From contig CAIIXF020000072.1 in the NCBI GenBank assembly GCA_903813345.2, forward strand, positions 1 through 36,000: DNA of 36,000 bases, given 5' to 3'. The stretch comes from Owenia fusiformis (taxonomy: Eukaryota > Annelida > Polychaeta > Sabellida > Oweniidae). This document shows positions 33,145 through 36,000 of the stretch, piece by piece (position 1 is the first letter of the stretch; every line of letters starts with the position of its first letter). Made by a program: the position numbers and the translations under genes. Under the pieces are notes generated by a model that made no database searches, had not been told where the DNA came from, and saw nothing but the letters and a program-made list of their open reading frames with translations.

Positions 33145-36000
33145 TAGTAGCTAGAGTAGCCTCCGAACGCCTGCTCCTAGGCTTACCTCAAGAACCTCTG
33201 TAGTCGCGTAGCCAGTTTAGCTAGCGTAGTCAGCGCATGCATGCTCCTTAGTTTACCTGTATACCCTCTTTAGTGGCGTAAGCCAGTGTAGTTTGCGAAG
33301 CCAATGAATGCATGCTCCTAAGCTTACTTCCAGACCCTTTGTAGCGGCGTAGACAGTGTAGCTAGCGTAGCCACTGCATGCATGCTCCAAAGGTTACTTC
33401 TATACCCTCAGTAGTCGCGTAGCGAGTGTAGCTAGCGTAGCCACCGCATGCATACTCATTAGGTTATCTCTATACACTCTAAAGTGGCGTAGCCGGTGTA
33501 GCGCTAGCGTAGCCACTGAATGCATGCATGCTCCCATGCTCCAGACCCTGTGTAGCAGTGTAGTCAGTGTAGCTAGCGTAACCACCGAATGCATGCTCCT
33601 AGGCTTACCTTAAGAACCTCTGTAACCGCGTAGCGAGTTTAGCTAGCGTAGCCACCGCCACCTTTATACCCTCTGTAGTGGTGTAGCCAGTGTAGCTTGA
33701 GTAGCCAATGAATGCATGCTCCTAAGCTTACTTCCAGACCCTTTGTAGTGGCGTAGCCAGTGTAGCTAGCGTAGCCACTGAATGCATGCTCTTAACTTAC
33801 ATCCAGACCCTGTGTAGTAACGTAGTCAGAGTAGCTAGATTAGACTCCGAATGCCTGCTCCTAGGCTTACCTTAAGAACCTCTGTAACCGCGTAGCGAGT
33901 TTAGCTAGCGTAGCCACCGCCACCTTTATACCCTCTGTAGTGTTGTAGCCAGTGTAGCTTGTGTAGCCAATGAATGCATGCTCCTAAGCTTACTTCCAGA
34001 CCCTTTGTAGCGGCGTAGGCACTGTAGCTAGCGTAGCCACTGCATGCATGCTCCAAAGGTTACTTCTATACCCTCAGTAGTCGCGTAGCGAGTGTAGCTA
34101 GCGTAGCCACCGCATGCATACTCATTAGGTCACCTCTATACATTCTGTAGTGGCGTAGCCACTGTAGCTAGCGTAGCCACCACATGCTGCCTCCAAAGGT
34201 TCTATACCCTCTGTAGTCGCGTAGCCAGTTTAGCTAGCTAGCCACTGAATGCATGCTCCTAGGCTTACATCCAGACCCTGTTTAGCTGCGTAGCTAGTGT
34301 AGCTAGCGTAGCCACCGCATGCATGCTCCTTAGGTTACCTCTATACCCAAGTAGTTGCTTAGCCACTAAATGCATGCTCCTAGGCTTACCTCCAGAACCT
34401 ATGTAGCCGCGTAGGGAGTATAGCTAGCGTAGACACCGCATGCATGCTCCTTAGTTTATCCGTATACCCCCCGTAGTGGCGTAGCCAGTATAGCTAGCGT
34501 AGCCACTTAATGCATGCTCCTAGGCTTACATCCAGACCCTGTGTAGCAGCGTAGTCAGAGTAGCTACCGTAGCAACTGAATGCATGCTCCTAGGCTTACA
34601 TCCAGACCCTGTGTAGCTGCATAGTCAGTGAAGCTAGCGTGGCCACTGAATGCATGCTTGTAAGCTTACATCCAGACCCTGTGTAGCATCGTAGACGGTG
34701 TAGCTAGAGTAGCCACCGAATGCCTGCTCCTAGGCTTACCTATAGAACCTCTGTAGCCGCTTAGCGAGTGAAGCTAGCGTAGCCACCGCATGCATGCTCC
34801 TTAGGTTACCTCTATACCCAAGTAGTTGCTTAGCCACTAAATGCATGCTCTTAGGCTTACATCCAGACCCTCTGCATATCCAGTGTATACTTGCATGTAG
34901 TCGCCACTGCATGCCTGCTCCTAGGCTTACCTCCAGTACCTATGTAGCAGCGTTGTCAGTGTAGCTAGCGTAGCCACTGCATGCTCCCATGCTCCAGACC
35001 CTGTGTAGCAGTGTAGTCAGTGTAGCTAGCGTAACCACCGAATGCATCCTCCTAGGCTTACCTTAAGAACCTCTGTAACCGCGTAGCGAGTTTAGCTAGC
35101 GTAGCCACCGCCACCTTTATACCCTCTGTAGTGTTGTAGCCAGTGTAGCTAGCGTAGCCACTGCATGCATGCTCCAAAGGTTACTTCTATACCCTCAGTA
35201 GTCGCGTAGCAAGTGTAGCTAGCGTAGCCACTGCATGCATACTCCTAAGGTTACCTCTAGCACCCTGTAGTGACGTAGCCAGTGTAGCTAGCTAGCGTAG
35301 CCACTGAATGCATGCTCCTGGGCTTACATCCAGACCCTGTGTAGCAGTGTAGTCAGTGTAGCTAGCGTAGCCACTGAATGCATGCTCCTAGGCTTACATT
35401 CAGACCCTGTTTAGCAGCGTAGTGAGTGTAGCTAGCGTAGCCACCGCATGCATGCTCCTTAGGTTACCTCTATACCCTCCGTAGTGGTATAGCCAATGTA
35501 GCTAGCGTAGCCACTGAATGCATGCTCCTAGGCTTACATCCAGACCCTGTGTAGTAGCGTAGTCAGAGCATACTCATAAGGTTACCATCCTAGGCTTACA
35601 TCTAGACACTGTGTAGCAGCGTAGTCTAGTAGCTAGTGTAGCCTCCGAACGCCTGCTCCTAGGCTTACCTCAAGAACCTCTGTAGCCGCGTAGCGAGTGT
35701 AACTAGCGTAGCCACCTCATGCATGCTCCTTAGGTTACCTCTATACCCTCTGTACCCGCGTAGCCAGTGAAGCTAGCGTAGCCACTGAATGCATGCTCAT
35801 AAGCTTACATCCAGACCCTGTGTGGCATCGTAGTCAGTGTAGCTAGAGTGGCCACCGAATGCCTGCTTCTGGGCTTACATCCAGACCCTGTGTAGTAGCG
35901 TAGTCAGTGTAGCTAGCGTAGCCACTGAATGCATGCTCCTAGGCTTACATCCAGACCCTGTGTAGCAGCGTAGTCAGTGTAGCTAGCGTAACCACCGAAT

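Larger units (their letters stand above)
1..36000. repeat. Satellite array of ~70-bp monomers filling the window
   Basis: Every part of the window reads as consecutive monomers of about 69-71 bp, with some shortened to about 60 bp or fused. All are in the same orientation: GTAGCTAGCGTAGCC reads on the + strand throughout. Each monomer typically holds, in order, a variable start (GCTTACATCCAGACCC or GTTACCTCTATACCC), a GTAGC-rich 9-bp-periodic middle, CACTGAATGCATGC or CACCGCATGCATGC, and CTCCTAG or CTCCTTAG. TAG is so frequent, and CTAG so often gives it on both strands, that reading frames are closed everywhere; the longest open frames are repeat translations of 64 codons. Composition is near 50% GC. 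No unique flanking DNA is present, so neither edge of the array is seen. Satellite DNA is certain; a centromeric, subtelomeric or other heterochromatic location is inference. No stretch of more than 300 bases holds anything except this repeat. Confidence 0.97.
30039..36000 (+). repeat. Higher-order block A, copy 3, cut by the window end
   Basis: The third A block matches 281-6243 at offset 29,758, and 29,757 after one base is lost. The lost base is a C in GAATG(C)ATGCTCC at 32691-32692. It lacks the 5-bp gain of copy 2, so at that site it resembles copy 1; at 4405 and 784 it agrees with copy 2 (C and T). It has its own change at 35424 (G, where copies 1 and 2 have C). About 1.5 kb of A would remain past the window edge. 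No gene is visible. Confidence 0.92.

Noticed and set aside
1-36000. CRISPR array (regular repeats with variable segments between)
   Set aside because: The conserved and variable parts of the 70-bp monomer are all homologous from monomer to monomer. There are no unrelated spacers, no leader and no cas genes.
1-36000. Telomeric repeats
   Set aside because: No tandem runs of TTAGGG, TTTAGGG, TTAGG or their complements occur. The isolated CCTTAGG and CTTAGGTT words are part of the 70-bp monomer.
1-36000. tRNA, rRNA or other structured RNA genes
   Set aside because: All sequence is accounted for by monomers. I see no A-box/B-box pair, cloverleaf or rRNA-like segment that stands apart from the repeat.

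Overview
The whole 36 kb is satellite DNA. I see no credible protein-coding gene, RNA gene, transposon or CRISPR array on either strand. The sequence is a head-to-tail array of a monomer of about 69-71 bp, roughly 500 copies, all in the same orientation. Nearly every monomer carries GTAGCTAGCGTAGCC, followed by an ATGCAT/GCATGC core and CCTAGG or CCTTAGG. Two families recur and often alternate: X (starts GCTTACATCCAGACCC, usually 70 bp) and Y (starts GTTACCTCTATACCC, usually 69 bp). The organism cannot be identified from this. A megasatellite with a long higher-order period, no genes, very frequent CTAG and several CpG-to-TpG/CpA differences between copies suggests a eukaryotic heterochromatic, centromeric, subtelomeric or sex/B-chromosome array. 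That is inference.

Layout. A 31-bp perfect foldback (14-bp arms, 3-nt loop) occurs exactly eight times and works as a phase mark. Splitting the window at it gives: end of a preceding unit (1-280); A1 (281-7772); B1 (7773-10204); C1 (10205-14192); A2 (14193-21689); B2 (21690-24121); C2 (24122-28120); a short rearranged unit D (28121-30038); and A3, cut by the window end (30039-36000). A+B+C is a higher-order repeat of 13,912 bp in the first copy and 13,928 bp in the second, about 200 monomers per period. Copies of the same block differ by only a handful of substitutions and three small indels seen by eye, while neighbouring monomers inside a block differ a lot.

Modular build. A and C share a head of about 1.54 kb. 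B has a variant of that head with about 137 bp extra. B and C share a tail of about 1.42 kb, and the window start (1-280) is the end of such a tail. The centre of C contains a further diverged copy of the tail. A has a long private middle (about 1.8-7.8 kb) with its own nested repeats: a 205-bp trimer array, a 342-bp segment copied at 1,057 bp, a 190-bp segment copied at 262 bp and a 137-bp segment copied at 1,535 bp. D is a mosaic: C/A-type head, a jump back of 689 bp, then the last 1.0 kb of the B/C tail.

At the smallest scale the middle of each monomer is itself periodic at 9 bp (GTAGTCAGT, then GTAGCTAGC, then GTAGCCACT), so the array has at least four nested levels: 9 bp, about 70 bp, about 140-205 bp, and 2.4-7.5 kb blocks within 13.9 kb.
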